Source: Enteroscipio rubneri
Lineage (GTDB): Bacteria; Actinomycetota; Coriobacteriia; Coriobacteriales; Eggerthellaceae
Direction: 5' to 3'
NCBI RefSeq assembly: GCF_002899715.1
Contig: NZ_PPEK01000010.1
Coordinates: 43,451 to 107,450 of the forward strand
DNA: 64,000 nucleotides
Within the stretch, counting starts at the first letter, position 1; the number at the start of each line of letters is the position of its first letter. The notes below the pieces were generated by a model, which worked only from the letters and a program-made list of their open reading frames with translations, did no database searches and was not told where the DNA came from. Below, one piece after another: positions 50,559 to 60,336 of this stretch. Made by a program: the position numbers and the translations under genes.

Positions 50559-50789
50559 ATGGCAACCGACAACCTGCCAAGCCTAGACAACCTTACTAAC
50601 CTGCTGATCACCTCCGCCGACCTGGGAAGCGTGAAGGAGGCGGAATTCGTCCGCAGCATCAGGAGCGACAAGGTGAAAATGCTCGTATCCGACAACCAGA
50701 TCTCCTGCGTGATGCTCGCGCCAGAAGTGTACAACGCACTGCGCGAAGCCGCCGAACGCGTGGTGAAGGCGAGCGCCGCCGCGCAGTAG
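50559..50789 (+). CDS. Phd/YefM-like antitoxin-type small protein
   Basis: A 76-residue protein. The segment KVKMLVSDNQISCVMLAPEVYNALREAAE resembles the strand-strand-helix core of Phd/YefM antitoxins, in which a repressor-like domain reads 'KNGKPVAVLLSPEDY'. The only adjacent gene is a divergent regulator, and no RelE/Doc/PIN toxin follows. AAGGAG precedes ATG 50559 and TATAAT lies at 50512-50517. It is either an orphan antitoxin or a small regulator. Confidence 0.6.
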   Translation: MATDNLPSLDNLTNLLITSADLGSVKEAEFVRSIRSDKVKMLVSDNQISCVMLAPEVYNALREAAERVVKASAAAQ

Positions 50790-50894
50790 GTAGCACCTCC
50801 CGGAGTCTGCGCAACGTTGCGCACAACCCATGCGAAGCCTGCGCGCGACCTTTCGCGCGGCACGGGCGAAACCCGCTGCAACCATCTGAAACGG

Positions 50895-50937
50895 AAACGA
50901 CCGTCACGGCTGAAGCGCCAGGGCGGTCGTTTGTTCT
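50895..50937 (+). terminator. Terminator downstream of the Phd-like gene
   Basis: AAACGACCG (50895-50903) pairs with CGGTCGTTT (50924-50932) around a 20-nt loop, followed by GTTCT. It is about 105 bp past the stop. Confidence 0.6.
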
Positions 50938-51077
50938 GCAAGCGGAAGGCAAGAGGGATGCTGTGAGCTGAGAAAACAAGCGAGCCTCGCGGACAGACGG
51001 CTGCGAACACAAGGCGACAGACAACAGGCGCACGGAAGGCTGAACACGACAGGAGCCGCGTACGGGCGAGAGCGTCG

Positions 51078-52847
51078 TCACCCCTCTGAAACCACCTCGC
51101 AGTCGATGGTGCCCGCCAGTAAAAGCTCCGTGTAGGCCGCTCGATCGACCGGCTCCCCTTCGGCGTCCACGGCGATGAAGGCCAAAGACCCGTCGACACG
51201 GCCGTCTAGCAACGATGCACCGAACCCGCCGCGCGCCTCTTCGAGGAAGGCGTTCGCCTGTTCCTCAGTGTCGAACCGAACCGACAGCTCGCTTTTCATG
51301 AGGAAGCCGTCTTCGCCAAACACGGCTTTCTCGGCAACCTGGCCGACACTGCCATCCGCAGCGCGCACCTTGTAGGCGTATTCGGCCTCGGCCGCGCAGT
51401 GTTGGTCGTAGCCCGCTACAAGGGCAGCCAGCGGAGACGGCTCGCCCTGGGCAATGGACTTCCCCCCGTCGAGCGCGACGGCGAGCGCCGCCGCCCCCAA
51501 CAAGGCAGCCGCCGCCACGAACGTCATGCCGACGAAAACGAGTTTACGGCCCGAAGCGGCACCGCCGGCATCGACAGCCTCGGATGCGAGAGGAGGATGC
51601 GCTATTGTCGGCTCGACGACCAGACCGTCCGATGCGATGGGCGCAGGCTGCTTCGCAGGAATAAGGGGAGCATAGGACTCCTCGGTGGCGTTGGAGCTTG
51701 GAATTTCCGGCTTTCCCGCAGGCTGATTCGAGGCGTATGCAGCATTTGAATCGTCGCGCGCTGCGGACTCGCGTGCGGAGATCGCAACGACCGAGGCTGT
51801 CGCGATCGAATCCGACGAGTTCGCGGGAGCGGTCGTTGGATTGGATGGGCTCGAAGGAGAAGCGATCGAACCGGCCGAATTGGTGACGACTGCGAGCGCT
51901 GTCTGCGGTTTGATACCTGCCGAAGAGGACGCCGCAAGATTCTTAACAGGCGCGACGGGCTTCCCAGTCAATGCTGCGGGCTTCTCAGATAGCGAAGCAG
52001 GCTTTTCGGTCGGCGACCCGGACTTCACGGCAGGCTTCTCATCAGGCGCAGGCTTCCCGACAGATGCCGCAGACTTCCCGGCAGACTCCTCCGGCTTTCC
52101 GCTCATTGCCGCGACTTGAACGGCAGATGCCGCGGGCTTTCCTGCAGCGCGCTTGGCCGACACAGCAGACGATGTAGCTGCAGCAACCTGGGCGGCAACG
52201 ACTGCCGTCGCTATCGGATGCGATGCGAATTTACCTGGCTTCGGCACAACATTGCGCGCGACGGGTTTTACCAGCTTCGCAGCGCCGGAGGAGGACTTGC
52301 TCTCCACCGACCCGGCCGCGCGCGGCCGGGTCGGTGGCCTCGCAGACGCTGTGTCGATAGCAGCAGCCACAGCGACGCCAGCGGCATCGGCGTCGTGCGC
52401 ATCGTCCGCTTCCACGGAACCATCGACACCGAAGGCGGCGAACAGGTCGAAGAATGCGGCCTCCTCATCTTTCGGCGCGGAGCCTCCCGGCGCCGGGGCC
52501 GGCTCCTCCTGGATGCCAAGCAGGGACGCAAGCGACACCGTGGCGCGTTCGCCGGCCGCATCATACGAAGGACCCGGCGGTAGCCTATCGCTTACATCGC
52601 CTGCGACCCGCAACGCGAACGCGGCATACTCGCCGTGTGCCGACCGCGACGCGGATACGCCGCCCGCGTCGCGTACAACCTGCGGTTCATCCGAACCCAA
52701 GAGCAGCCGCAGCAGGTCGTCGTCCGCGCGGGACGCCGGGCCGTACTCGTTGGTGCCGTCGTCGCGGGCGTCTGCGCCCGGATCCTCCACGAGCGAGAGC
52801 AGCTCGTCCAAGGACAGGGTATCGGAAGTTGGTTGGGGTTCTGCCAT
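51078..52847 (-). CDS. Low-complexity single-pass membrane protein of the surface cassette
   Basis: A 589-residue protein. Residues 1-450 are cytoplasmic-type, acidic at first (SLDELLSLVEDPGADARDD) then Ala/Lys/Ser/Pro-rich with repeated GKPA/EKPA units. One membrane helix lies near 455-480 (LVFVGMTFVAAAALLGAAAL), and a folded extracytoplasmic domain of about 110 residues ends FIAVDAEGEPVDRAAYTELL. I do not recognise a family. ATG 52847 has AAGGA upstream. It is the last gene of the minus-strand surface-protein run, 29 bp after the preceding gene. Confidence 0.75.
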   Translation of the reverse strand: MAEPQPTSDTLSLDELLSLVEDPGADARDDGTNEYGPASRADDDLLRLLLGSDEPQVVRDAGGVSASRSAHGEYAAFALRVAGDVSDRLPPGPSYDAAGERATVSLASLLGIQEEPAPAPGGSAPKDEEAAFFDLFAAFGVDGSVEADDAHDADAAGVAVAAAIDTASARPPTRPRAAGSVESKSSSGAAKLVKPVARNVVPKPGKFASHPIATAVVAAQVAAATSSAVSAKRAAGKPAASAVQVAAMSGKPEESAGKSAASVGKPAPDEKPAVKSGSPTEKPASLSEKPAALTGKPVAPVKNLAASSSAGIKPQTALAVVTNSAGSIASPSSPSNPTTAPANSSDSIATASVVAISARESAARDDSNAAYASNQPAGKPEIPSSNATEESYAPLIPAKQPAPIASDGLVVEPTIAHPPLASEAVDAGGAASGRKLVFVGMTFVAAAALLGAAALAVALDGGKSIAQGEPSPLAALVAGYDQHCAAEAEYAYKVRAADGSVGQVAEKAVFGEDGFLMKSELSVRFDTEEQANAFLEEARGGFGASLLDGRVDGSLAFIAVDAEGEPVDRAAYTELLLAGTIDCEVVSEG

Positions 52848-52876
52848 CAAGTTTCCTTACGTCTCGTCTCGACCTG

Positions 52877-53503
52877 TTATCTAACGCGGCTTCGCGGGAC
52901 CGCCCGCGCGCGTCCGGCGCTTCCCGCAATGCGCGGCCTGCGGACGTTCACCACGGCGAAGCAAGCGGCCCCCGCAGCCGCAAGCGCGACTGCGAGAGCG
53001 GCCAACGTGCCCGCCGTCAGGCTCGCCGCCATCTGCGCGCGGGCGGCCAGCGTGGCGTCGGCCGCCTGGCGCGCCCGGTCGAGCGCCGCATCCCCGAACG
53101 CGGCGAGCCACGGACCCGCGGCCAGATTGGATGCGGCCCCATCGACGTGCGCGGAAGACACGCCCGCGCCGTCGCCGGCGGATTGCGCGTCCACGGCGTC
53201 GCCTCCCCCGCCGCCGTTTCCAGCAACCGGATCGGAACCCGCCGCAGCATCGTCGGCGGCCCCAGAAGCGCCATCGCCAGAAGCCGCAGCGTCACCAGCG
53301 GCCCCGCTGCCAACCACGCCGGCCGCCGCATCGTCCGCCGCTGCAGGCGGATCGCCGCCCGCCTCCGCGCCCGCATCGAACGCCGAGGCCTGGGCCGCCC
53401 CCGCGCCCCAGCACGCGAGCCACACCGCGCCCGCCAGCAGCATGCCGGCCGCCGCGGCCGGCACGTCCCATGCCCGCGAGCGGGCGGAGCGGACCCTCGT
53501 CAT
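52877..53503 (-). CDS. Small secreted/anchored low-complexity protein
   Basis: A 208-residue protein with a signal peptide (about 1-40, hydrophobic AAAAGMLLAGAVWLACWG), an Ala/Gly/Asp-rich middle (45-120), a helical segment (LDRARQAADATLAARAQMAA) and a C-terminal membrane helix (about 160-188) with an Arg-rich tail. It overlaps the stop of the giant repeat protein gene by ATGA, so it is coupled to it. The family is unknown; the layout suggests an accessory anchored next to the giant protein. Confidence 0.65.
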   Translation of the reverse strand: MTRVRSARSRAWDVPAAAAGMLLAGAVWLACWGAGAAQASAFDAGAEAGGDPPAAADDAAAGVVGSGAAGDAAASGDGASGAADDAAAGSDPVAGNGGGGGDAVDAQSAGDGAGVSSAHVDGAASNLAAGPWLAAFGDAALDRARQAADATLAARAQMAASLTAGTLAALAVALAAAGAACFAVVNVRRPRIAGSAGRARAVPRSRVR

Positions 53504-56500
53504 GGGCGGCCGGCCTTCGCAGCCCGCCTCCGCGACGCCGCGGCGACGCCCGCGGCCGCCAGCGCCAGCACCGCAGCCGCGCAGGCGATGGACCCGGTTG
53601 CATCGCCTGTCTTCACGTACCCGAGAGCGGTCTGCGCCCCGCGCCCCGCCGCATCGATCGGCCCGCTGGGCGCCACCGGCGCGGCAAGCCCGAACTCCAC
53701 CAGGATGGAGTGGTCGGCCCGCACGTCCACGAACGGATAGCTCGTTCCGTCGAAGCTGCTCCGCACCCCGTCGATGATGAGCGCACGCACCCGGTAGCCC
53801 GGATCGGCCTCGAACTGGAACGTCCGCGTTCCGCCCGCGCTCACCTTCACCTCGCCCGAAGGGCGGATGCTCCCGTGGCCCCCCGCGACACCCGCCGTTA
53901 GCATGAACTCCGTCGGCGCGATAGGCTCGTCCCCGCCTTCGGCGCGGAACATGGCGACGATCGAGCGGTCGGCCGTCACGTTCTTCATTAGGTAGTACGG
54001 CAGCGCGCCCTCCGGCCGCACGGGCTCGACCCGCTCGCCGTCCACCAGCACTGCGTCCAGCTCGTAGCCTTCGGCGGGCTTGAACGTGAACAGCTGCGCG
54101 CCGTCGTGCGGCACCTCGACGGGGCCCTGGGGCACGATCTCGCCGCCCACGTCGCCAGCCACCGACACCGTCACCACGTGCGTCTCCACGGGAGGCACGG
54201 AAGACGCCTTGAACGTGGCGCTCACCACGGTATCAACGCTCACGCCCATGAGCTCGTACTGGTTGCCCGCCACCGGCACGACCACTCCGTTCACCTTCGC
54301 GGTGTCCAGCTCAAAGCCCTCTTCGGGAATGAAGCCGAAGATCAGGTTGGTGCCCTTGTCCACGTCGAGAGGACCTGCGGGATCGATCCGCCCGCCTTCG
54401 CCCGCCTCGGTGGTCACGCGCACTTGTCCGGGCGCCGGCGGCACCGTCTTTCGGAACTCGGCCCGCACCGCATGGTCAACCTGCACGTCGTCCAGGCGCA
54501 GCACGCCGTCGCGCCACCGGTAGGCGGGCAGGTCCGCGCCATCCAACGTGACGTTCGCCAGCTCGTAGCCCTCGTCGGGCAGGAGGCTGAACGACGCCGA
54601 GCCCCCGTGCGCCACCTTCACCGGATCTGCGGGATGCACCGCCCCGCCGGTCGTTGCCGAAGGCGTGACCGTGTGGAACGCGGGCTTCGGGGGATCGGTC
54701 GGGGCGGCCTCGCGGAACGTCACGACCACCTCGGCGTCGACCTGCACGTTCGGGACGGCGAACGAGAACCCGTCGACCGCCACCGGGACGCCGCCCACCG
54801 TGACCTGATCAACCGCGTAGCCGTCGTCGGGAACGACGGCGAACAGCTGGTCGGCGCCGCGCAGCACGCGCACGTCCCCGTCCGGCGAGACGGAGCCGTG
54901 ATCGCCCGCCGCCACATGCAGGGTGGCGTAGCGCGGCGGCTCCACGTCGGGCGCGAAGGCGGCGGTCACCTTCGCATCGGCGGACACCGCGGAAAGCACG
55001 AGCATGCCGTCCGCCACCTCGCCCAGCGCATCGCGCGTCGCGCCGTTCTCCTCCACGGTGAGCGAAGCCAGCTTGAAGCCCGCATCGGGCACCACGGCCA
55101 GCTGCGCGTCGCGGCCCTCGGGCACCGTCATCGAGGGCGTGATGGTTCCGCCGGCCGAGGCCTCCGTCTCCACCCGGTACGTCGTCACGGGCGCGGGGTC
55201 GGGGTCGTCGGCGGTGCGCTCGCGGAACACGACGTCCACCACGGCGTCCTCCTGCGCCTCGGCGATGGCGAACCAGTAGGCCCCCGCCTGCCCGCCGGCG
55301 GCCGAGAACACGGCCGCTCGGAAGCCGAACACCGAAGCGGGTGCCGCAGCCTCGACCGGATGGAACTCCGTGGGCTCGCCGTTCACGGCCACGCTCTGGG
55401 GCACGTAGCCCTCTTCGGGGTAGATGTAGAACGCGATGTCGCGCGCGCCCCGCGGCACGGTGAGCGACTCGGGCTGCACCGTGCCCCCTTCGGAGCCGCG
55501 CACGGACGTCACGCTCACCTTCACTTCCACGTCCACGTTCACCGTGGGCGGTTCCTCGGGCGCCGGCCCGTCGGGGATGCGCTCGAACACCGCGCGCACG
55601 CTGCGATCGCCTTCTACCGCGGCAAGCGCCAACACGCCGGTGCGCGCCGCCTCCTCGACCTGGGCCGCTCCCAGCTCGACGCCGTCCACGAGCACCGACG
55701 CCAAGCGGTAGCCCTCGTTCGCTGTTACGGCGAACGTCGCGCCGTCGCCGTGCGCCACGAGCACGCGGCCGCGCGGCGATATCGTTCCGCCGCTCGTGGA
55801 AGAGGCGGTCACCTCGTGCACCTCGGGCACGTCGGGCTGCGGCTCGCCCTGATCGAGCGCGCGGAACGTCGCCTCCACCCACGTCTCGCCCGTCACGGCA
55901 GGCAGCACGAGGCGGCCGTCCTCCACCTGGCGGGTCGCGTCCCGGCCGTTCACCTGCACCGCGTCGAGCGCGTAGCCATCCGCGGGCAGCAGCAGGACGG
56001 AGCACGAGCCGCCCCGCACGACGCGCACGTCGCCCGTGGGCGAGGCCGATCCGCCCGCGCCCGCCGACACGTGCACCACCGCATAGGCCGGCTCCGGCGC
56101 GTCCTCGGGCGCGAACTCGCCGCGCACGGCGTGGTCGGCCCGCACGTCGCTCACCGTATAGCGGCCGTCCGCGATCTCCGCGGCGTCCACCGGCGCGCCG
56201 TCCAGGAGCACGCGCACCAGCTTGTAGCCCGCATCGGCACGGAACTCGAACGTGGCGCTCTCGCCCTCCTTCACGTCCGTCCGGCCGCTGGGCGCGACCG
56301 AGCCGCCCGACGAGGCCGAAGCCGTGACGGCGTGAAAGCGGGCCGGCGGCTCGGCGCCCTTCTTGAAGGCGGCGTGGATGGTCGCGCCCGTGCGCACGTT
56401 CTCGAATGTGTAGGAGCCGTCGGCCACCTTCGCAGGATCCACCGCCGCTCCGTCCACGAGCACCTGGTCCAGCTCGTACCCATCGTTCGGCTGGAACGTG

Positions 56501-59500
56501 AAGCGCTTGCTCGCGCCCAGGCCCACCTCAACGTTGCCCGAGGGCTCGATGGAGCCGCCGTCGCTGGCGCTGGCCTGGATCACCGCGTAGCCCGTCGGCT
56601 TGTCGGGGTCGTCGGGATCCGCCGGATCCGCGCCCGCCCGCTTGAAGAAGGCGCGCACGCTCGCCTCGGAGGTCACGCTATCGATGCGGTAGAAGCCCGC
56701 GGCCGCGGCCTCGGGAACGTCCGCGTCGTCCACGGTCACGCGGTACAGCTCGTAGCCCGCGAGCGCGCCGAAGCGCAGCGTGAGGCTCTGCCCCTCGACC
56801 ACCGCCACGTCGCCCGCGGGCGAGACGAAGCCGCCCGCCGTGGCCGAAGCGTGCACGGTATGCACAGTCGGCGGCACCGCGCCCGCATCCGCAGCGAACT
56901 CCACGTGCACGGCCGCATCCTGCCGCACGTTGAACAGCGTGTACGCGCCGGCCGTCAGCTCGTCCTCCGGCACCGGCTGATCGTTCACCGTCACCGAGGC
57001 CACCTTGTAGCCCGCCTCGGGAACGAACGAGAACGTCTGCGAGCCGTCGTAGGCCACGGAGACCGCGCCCGCGGGCGATATGGAGCCGTGCTCCCCCGCC
57101 GTGGCGGTGATCACCGGGTCGATCCGGGGCGCGTCGCCCGAGGCCGGCTCGAACTCCGCGCGCAGGCTGTGGGGCTCCCGCACGTCGTCGAACCGGTACG
57201 CGCCGGCGGCGACCTCCGCCGCGTCCACGGGCTGCCCGTCCACCAGCACCCGGTCGAGCGCGTACCCGGCAAGCGGGACGAACGAGAACGGCATCGAGCC
57301 GCCCTCCGGCACCTGCACCGCGCCCGCCGGCGACACCACGCCGCCCGGCCCCGCCTCGGCCCGGATCTCATGCAGAACAGGCTGCTCGGGCTTCGGCTCG
57401 CCGCCGCCGAGGGCGCGGAACGTCGCGTGTACGGAAGCGTTCGCCGCCACGTCCGAAAGCGTGAGCGAGGACCCCCGCACCTCCACCGGCTCGCCGTTCA
57501 CCGTGACCGTCTCGCGCGCATGGCCCTCGTCGGGCACGAAGACGAACGTGGCCGATCCGCCCGCTTTCACGCGCACATCGCCCGCCGGCGACACGATGCC
57601 GCCCTCGCCGGCCGTGGCCGTCACCGTGTAGTACGTATCGTCCGGCACCACCACGCCCGACGGCTCGAACGAGGCCGCAAGCGCACAGTCCTCGCGCACG
57701 TCGGCCAGCACGAACACGCCGCCTGCGACATCGCCGGTCACGTCCGCCGTCCGGCCCGCGCGCTCGAGCACGACCGAGGCCAGGCGGAAGCCCTCGTCGG
57801 GGTACAGGTAGAACGTGCGCGCGCCGCCGTCGGGAACCTCCACGGCCCCGGACGGCGAGATGGAGCCGCCCTCGCCCGCCGCTGCGGTGACGGTATGCGT
57901 CTCCTCGACGGCCTCGCGCTCGAACACGGCCTCGACGGCGCGGTCGGACACCACGTTCTGCACCGAGAGCACCGTGCCGGACAGCCGGCCCATCGCGTCC
58001 GCGCCGTCCACGGTGAGCGATTTCAGGACGCAGCCTTCATCGGCCTCCACCTTGAACTCGGCCGAGCCGCCCAGGGGCACCTGAGCCTCCGCAGGAGCGA
58101 TGCTGCCGCCGCCGTTGGACGTGGCCGTCACCGTGAACATGGGAACGGGCGGCGCCACGCCACGCACGAACGTAACCTGCACGTTCACGTCGGACTCCAC
58201 CGCGGCTATCGTGCACGTGCCGTTGAGCGCCGGCACCACCACCGCGCCCGAGCCGTCGTCGGCCGTGACCGCGTCCACCGTCCAGCCCTCTTCCGGGAAC
58301 AGCGCCGCCACTGCGCGCTCCCCGTGCGCCACCTGCGCTTGGGCGCTCGCGCCGGCCGCGCCGTTGTTCACGGACACCGCTCCGTTGCCGCCCGCCACCA
58401 CGGCGGAAACCGCATGCTGCCGGGCGGGATCGGGCTCGACGGCGCGGAAGAGCGCCTTCACCGTGCGGTCGCCCCGCACGTCCGCGATGGTGCACACGCC
58501 GCCCGGCGCGTCTACGGGCACGCCGTCCACCAGCATCGCATCGAGGGCGAAGCCGGCATCGGGCAGCGCCGTGAACGTGACGGAGGCGCCCTCGGCCACC
58601 TTCACCGTGCCGGCGGGCAGTATCTGGCCGCCCTCGCCGGCCGAGGCCTCCACCGTGTGCACGGCGGCCTCCGCTTCGTCCGCGACCACCGCGAACGCGC
58701 CCAGCACCTCGGTGGAGAAGCGCGCGATGCCGCCCTCGACCTGCGCCGAAAGCGTCATCGAGCTGCCGTCTGCGCCGATGCCCACCACCGCGGCGTCGCC
58801 GTCGGGCACGCCGGGCGCCGGCAGGGCCACCTGCACCTCGCCCACGTAGGCCGTCTCGCCCTCGGCCGCGAGGTCGATGTGGTACGCCGAGGCCAGCGGC
58901 GCGCCGGCGGCAGCCTGCAGCATGCCGAACGTCGGCTGCGCGGAATCGACGGCCGCGGCGTACAGCAGCGCGCCCACGTGCATCCACGCGCTCGCTGACA
59001 CGCCCTCCACCTCGGTCGAATCGATGGTGCGGTACTCGTAGCCCGCCTTCACCACCACCTGGATGGACGCGGTGGCCGTGGAGCCCGTCTCGTCGCGCAC
59101 GACTACGGTGTACACGTACACCGTGCCGTCCTGCAGCGTGTCGGCGTGCTCCGAAAGCTTGTAGACGGGGCCTTCGTCGAATGCGAACGAATCGTCCGGC
59201 TGCCCGTCGGCCGTGCGCGTCCAGGAGTACGCGAGCTCGCCCTTGCCCGTGGCGACCACCTTGAGGTCGAACGAGCTGTTCCCGCTGATCTGCGCGACGG
59301 AAGCCGCGAAGCTCTCCGTGTGCTCCACGATGGCGGGGCTGGCCACGGCCAGCACGTTCACCGTCGTGCCCAGCTGCGCCTGTTCGTCGCCGGTCGGGAG
59401 CGCCTGGCCCACCTCGTCGGACACCGAGGGCCGGGGGGCCTCCGCGGCTGAAGCGGGAAGCGGCATGTACGATACGAGCAGGCACATGCACAGCAGCGCC

Positions 59501-59538
59501 GCCAATATCGTGTGGACGTACCTTCTCGTAGCCTGCAT
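53500..59538 (-). CDS. Giant surface protein with 19 divergent InlB-type repeats
   Basis: A 2012-residue protein. It has a signal peptide (1-33, ILAALLCMCLLVSYMPLPASAA), a unique N-terminal region to about 290 with immunoglobulin-like sequence, then 19 repeats of 75-80 residues of the form VTATAGEGGSISPAG...V.VPDGG...FxPDEGYxLDxVLVDG, matching divergent InlB B-repeats. The C-terminus has ALGYVKTGDATGS, a membrane helix and RRRAAKAGRP, so it is an LPXTG-like but non-canonical wall/membrane anchor. It is likely an adhesin or stalk. It sits 17 bp after a paired membrane protein gene. Confidence 0.9.
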   Translation of the reverse strand: MQATRRYVHTILAALLCMCLLVSYMPLPASAAEAPRPSVSDEVGQALPTGDEQAQLGTTVNVLAVASPAIVEHTESFAASVAQISGNSSFDLKVVATGKGELAYSWTRTADGQPDDSFAFDEGPVYKLSEHADTLQDGTVYVYTVVVRDETGSTATASIQVVVKAGYEYRTIDSTEVEGVSASAWMHVGALLYAAAVDSAQPTFGMLQAAAGAPLASAYHIDLAAEGETAYVGEVQVALPAPGVPDGDAAVVGIGADGSSMTLSAQVEGGIARFSTEVLGAFAVVADEAEAAVHTVEASAGEGGQILPAGTVKVAEGASVTFTALPDAGFALDAMLVDGVPVDAPGGVCTIADVRGDRTVKALFRAVEPDPARQHAVSAVVAGGNGAVSVNNGAAGASAQAQVAHGERAVAALFPEEGWTVDAVTADDGSGAVVVPALNGTCTIAAVESDVNVQVTFVRGVAPPVPMFTVTATSNGGGSIAPAEAQVPLGGSAEFKVEADEGCVLKSLTVDGADAMGRLSGTVLSVQNVVSDRAVEAVFEREAVEETHTVTAAAGEGGSISPSGAVEVPDGGARTFYLYPDEGFRLASVVLERAGRTADVTGDVAGGVFVLADVREDCALAASFEPSGVVVPDDTYYTVTATAGEGGIVSPAGDVRVKAGGSATFVFVPDEGHARETVTVNGEPVEVRGSSLTLSDVAANASVHATFRALGGGEPKPEQPVLHEIRAEAGPGGVVSPAGAVQVPEGGSMPFSFVPLAGYALDRVLVDGQPVDAAEVAAGAYRFDDVREPHSLRAEFEPASGDAPRIDPVITATAGEHGSISPAGAVSVAYDGSQTFSFVPEAGYKVASVTVNDQPVPEDELTAGAYTLFNVRQDAAVHVEFAADAGAVPPTVHTVHASATAGGFVSPAGDVAVVEGQSLTLRFGALAGYELYRVTVDDADVPEAAAAGFYRIDSVTSEASVRAFFKRAGADPADPDDPDKPTGYAVIQASASDGGSIEPSGNVEVGLGASKRFTFQPNDGYELDQVLVDGAAVDPAKVADGSYTFENVRTGATIHAAFKKGAEPPARFHAVTASASSGGSVAPSGRTDVKEGESATFEFRADAGYKLVRVLLDGAPVDAAEIADGRYTVSDVRADHAVRGEFAPEDAPEPAYAVVHVSAGAGGSASPTGDVRVVRGGSCSVLLLPADGYALDAVQVNGRDATRQVEDGRLVLPAVTGETWVEATFRALDQGEPQPDVPEVHEVTASSTSGGTISPRGRVLVAHGDGATFAVTANEGYRLASVLVDGVELGAAQVEEAARTGVLALAAVEGDRSVRAVFERIPDGPAPEEPPTVNVDVEVKVSVTSVRGSEGGTVQPESLTVPRGARDIAFYIYPEEGYVPQSVAVNGEPTEFHPVEAAAPASVFGFRAAVFSAAGGQAGAYWFAIAEAQEDAVVDVVFRERTADDPDPAPVTTYRVETEASAGGTITPSMTVPEGRDAQLAVVPDAGFKLASLTVEENGATRDALGEVADGMLVLSAVSADAKVTAAFAPDVEPPRYATLHVAAGDHGSVSPDGDVRVLRGADQLFAVVPDDGYAVDQVTVGGVPVAVDGFSFAVPNVQVDAEVVVTFREAAPTDPPKPAFHTVTPSATTGGAVHPADPVKVAHGGSASFSLLPDEGYELANVTLDGADLPAYRWRDGVLRLDDVQVDHAVRAEFRKTVPPAPGQVRVTTEAGEGGRIDPAGPLDVDKGTNLIFGFIPEEGFELDTAKVNGVVVPVAGNQYELMGVSVDTVVSATFKASSVPPVETHVVTVSVAGDVGGEIVPQGPVEVPHDGAQLFTFKPAEGYELDAVLVDGERVEPVRPEGALPYYLMKNVTADRSIVAMFRAEGGDEPIAPTEFMLTAGVAGGHGSIRPSGEVKVSAGGTRTFQFEADPGYRVRALIIDGVRSSFDGTSYPFVDVRADHSILVEFGLAAPVAPSGPIDAAGRGAQTALGYVKTGDATGSIACAAAVLALAAAGVAAASRRRAAKAGRP

Positions 59539-59554
59539 AGCTGCTTCCCTCTTC

Positions 59555-60211
59555 CTAGCCGAGCACCGAAACGGTCATCTTCGCGGCGGCCTGCCCCACC
59601 AGCTGCTCATCGTCTTTGCCGTAGGCGTAGAACACGGCCGTGCACGGGTAGTCCCCCGCATCCAGATCCACGTCGAGCCGCGCCTTCTGGATATGGTGGT
59701 TCGGCTCGATCATGCCGGACGTGTACACCGCCTCGCCCGTGTCGTCGCGGGTGATCTCCACCTTCATGAGGTAGGGATTGTTCGGGACGTTCTCGATGCG
59801 CAGCTCGCCCTCCGACGTTCCGTCGGCGAACTCCACGCTCGAGGCGATAGAGATGTTGAACATGCCCTCTTCGACGATGCGGTCGAGCTCCTTTTGGATC
59901 TCCTCGGGCGTCTTGCCCTCCAGCTGGCCGAGCGCGGCGTTCGGGTCGCGACCTTGGCTCGTGTTGGAAAAGGCCATGAAGCCCAGCACGCAGGCCACCA
60001 CGATGGCCACGACGGCGACGCCCACCGCCACGTAGAACGCGGGCGGCTTCGCAGCGCGCGAAGCGGTGGAAGCGGAACCCCTGGCTGCAGAGGCGGCGTC
60101 GGCGCGGTCATCGGTCGCGGGGCGACGGGCGGCGCTCCTTTTGGAGGCCTCGTTCGCGGCATCGTCGATGTGCGCGGAGCGCTTTTTAGGTTGGCGGTCG
60201 GGTGCGTGCAT
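59555..60211 (-). CDS. Single-pass membrane protein, surface cassette (paralogue 1)
   Basis: A 218-residue protein. It has a basic cytoplasmic N-terminus (1-55, MHAPDRQPKKRSAHIDD), a membrane helix about 58-82 and an extracellular domain with GKTPEEIQKELDRIVEEGMF, then NISIASSVEFADGTSEGELR and the end QAAAKMTVSVLG. It is paralogous to the gene at 61061, sharing TPEE(I/V)Q.ELDRIVEEGM and the following beta-rich domain. ATG 60211 has GAGGAAAG. I infer a role in anchoring or assembling the giant protein; no known family is assigned. Confidence 0.78.
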   Translation of the reverse strand: MHAPDRQPKKRSAHIDDAANEASKRSAARRPATDDRADAASAARGSASTASRAAKPPAFYVAVGVAVVAIVVACVLGFMAFSNTSQGRDPNAALGQLEGKTPEEIQKELDRIVEEGMFNISIASSVEFADGTSEGELRIENVPNNPYLMKVEITRDDTGEAVYTSGMIEPNHHIQKARLDVDLDAGDYPCTAVFYAYGKDDEQLVGQAAAKMTVSVLG

Positions 60212-60336
60212 GGTCTTCTTTCCTCGGATCGTTCCTTCAGGGCGGCCTCCCGCCGATGGGGAGGCCGCCTTCGTTTCATAAGATGCGCGCGCTTTGGATG
60301 CGCGCTGCGCACGTCCCACAAGCGCATGAAAGCCGA

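Noticed and set aside
51800..52300. Repeated short motifs on either strand as a CRISPR or noncoding repeat
   Set aside because: They are the codons of the GKPA/EKPA low-complexity stretch in the membrane protein gene.
54106..58998. A 1630-codon open frame on the plus strand opposite the giant repeat protein
   Set aside because: It is a high-GC shadow rich in Arg and His with no ribosome site, and the minus-strand frame has a signal peptide, clear repeats and an anchor.
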